A DNA stretch of 64,000 nucleotides from Bacteroidales bacterium KHT7 (GTDB lineage: Bacteria > Bacteroidota > Bacteroidia > Bacteroidales > Bacteroidaceae), in NCBI GenBank assembly GCA_900102385.1, contig FNBQ01000006.1, forward strand, positions 78,497-142,496, read 5' to 3'. A program made the position numbers and the translations under genes. Shown here piece by piece: positions 63,145-64,000 of this stretch. Position 1 is the first letter of the stretch. Each line of letters starts with the position of its first letter. The notes below the pieces were generated by a model that was given only the letters and a program-made list of their open reading frames with translations, ran no database searches and was not told the origin of the DNA.

Positions 63145-63740
63145 TCGGATATACCTTGCCTCTATCTTGCCGCTATTTTATATTTTCCAAAAGATAATTC
63201 GTATTACAATTGTCCTTTATTCTCAGATTGAGTTACTTTATTTTGTTTGCACCTTTTTCGTGCCTCTTACTATCCTCTTGCTACCCCCTTGCTATCGGCT
63301 TACTTCAATTCCTCCCGTCAATTGAATTCTGAACTTTCAACCTTCCCATAACCTAATCTGGCTATCTCCTGCATATAGTTTACATATAGCCAACATATAG
63401 CTAACATATAGCTTGCATATAGCTTACATATACCCTGCATATAGCTTCCCTATACCTTGCCATTATTTTGTATTTACCAAAAGAATAATTCGTATTATAA
63501 TTGTCCTCCATAAGTCCTTAGCAATTATGAATTGTGAATTGCAATTATGAATCCTTTGGCTACCATTTGAATTGCTTCCCCGTATCTTGGACGTTCCTAG
63601 GACGTACCTACCACGTTCCTTCGACGTATCTTGAATCTACCTTGAATCTATCTTCTGTCTTGCTACCTTCTTGCTACCTTCTTTCTACCCACTATTTTGT
63701 ATTTACCAAAAGAATATTTCATATCATAATTGTTCTTTGA
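63145..63740 (+). repeat. 11-bp phased repeat arrays with conserved anchors (copies 2-4)
   Basis: Three anchor copies (about 63170-63203, 63451-63492, 63685-63715) share a core like TTTGTATTTACCAAAAGAAT. Each follows an array with 11-bp periodicity: a short CTATCTTGC-type array (63150-63178), the CATATAGCTTA-type array (63365-63460), and an array of CGTTCCTAGGA to TCTTGCTACCT units (63585-63690). Anchor 2 (63451-63489) matches copy 1 at 12.15 kb over about 39 nt with two differences, in reverse orientation. No gene is seen from 63024 to 64000. Confidence 0.8.
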
Positions 63741-63935
63741 AAAACTCAGCATTTATAAATTCTGAATTGCCCATTAATTGAATTGATTTGATTTTTCAAT
63801 TTTCAACTTTCAACTCATCATTGTGAATTATCAATTATGAATTGTCAATTCTGAATTGTGAATTTCTATTATATTATGTGTAAATACCGATTTTTGAAAA
63901 ATATTTAAAAATTCTTAATTTTTCTTCCTGAAAAG

Positions 63936-63966
63936 TTTGGCAGTTCGGAAAAAGGCCGTATCTTTG
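63936..63966 (+). promoter_or_regulatory. Strong promoter reading off the right edge
   Basis: TTTG at 63936-63939 and TATCTTTG at 63959-63966 (19 bp spacing). The gene it drives lies beyond base 64000. Confidence 0.7.
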
Positions 63967-64000
63967 CACTCGCTTTCGGGAACGAGGCGAGCCGCCAAGG

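Noticed and set aside
63145..63740. CRISPR array
   Set aside because: Units are 11 bp without spacers of 30-40 bp, and no cas gene is nearby.
63967..64000. Start of a tRNA or rRNA gene at the right end
   Set aside because: Only 34 bases follow the promoter and they match no tRNA 5' pattern.

Overview
The window looks like chromosomal DNA from a Bacteroidota of the Prevotella type. The evidence is the promoters with the phylum's TAnnTTTG -7 box and a TTG-like -33 box, the near absence of Shine-Dalgarno sequences, families typical of the order Bacteroidales (DUF3256, DUF4954, a DUF285/BspA-type surface protein, a PafA-like phosphatase, a Cys-less PurF paralogue), and pectin-degrading secreted enzymes, one with a C-terminal tail like those of type IX secretion cargo. 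No rRNA, tRNA, CRISPR array, integrase or complete insertion sequence was found. Genus and species are inference.

Layout. 1-4001 (-): 5' part of a giant DUF4011-type superfamily 1 helicase, cut by the window edge. 4347-11500: an alkylsulfatase-like enzyme, two pectate lyases (PL10 and PL1) and a uracil-DNA-glycosylase-family protein. 11501-13461: about 2 kb without an intact gene, full of inverted repeats and 11-bp phased repeats. 13462-26058 (+): seven tightly coupled genes plus an eighth 9 bp downstream, with visibly more A+T than the flanks. They encode a DUF4007 protein, a large P-loop ATPase, a DndC-like PAPS-reductase-fold protein, a PLD-helicase, a 78-aa protein, a DndD-like SMC ATPase, a 203-aa protein and a protein whose N-terminus resembles a DNA sulfur-binding domain. 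This is the most interesting part of the window: it looks like a phosphorothioation-type (Dnd-like) defence island of non-canonical composition.

26201-38733: a secreted protein of unknown function, an unusual xanthine phosphoribosyltransferase-guanine deaminase fusion, a PafA-like phosphatase, dihydroorotase, a YbjQ protein, a TPP-riboswitch-controlled thiSGH cluster, and a PASTA-RluD-Ddl-acyltransferase operon. 38859-44538: divergent rpmH and efp, then radC, a DUF59 protein, lpxH, a GT2 glycosyltransferase, a GH28 polygalacturonase and a GlsB-type membrane protein. 44745-53040: DUF285 surface protein, Cys-less PurF paralogue, SDR, class II aldolase, bL31B, DUF3256, EamA transporter and TruA. 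53384-62428: a secreted protein, a hicAB toxin-antitoxin pair, pta-ackA, hflX-DUF4954 and class I fumarase. 62484-64000: an orphan Vsr endonuclease and a 0.9-kb repeat tract related, in inverted orientation, to the one at 12.15-12.5 kb. The last bases hold a strong promoter reading out of the window.

How the genes fit together. Ordinary metabolism (thiamine thiazole, purine and pyrimidine, acetate, fumarate) is interleaved with cell-envelope genes and pectin-degrading enzymes. Three or four defence or stability loci (helicase, Dnd-like island, HicAB, Vsr) lie among them. Genes are grouped mostly in short operons closed by strong hairpin terminators.
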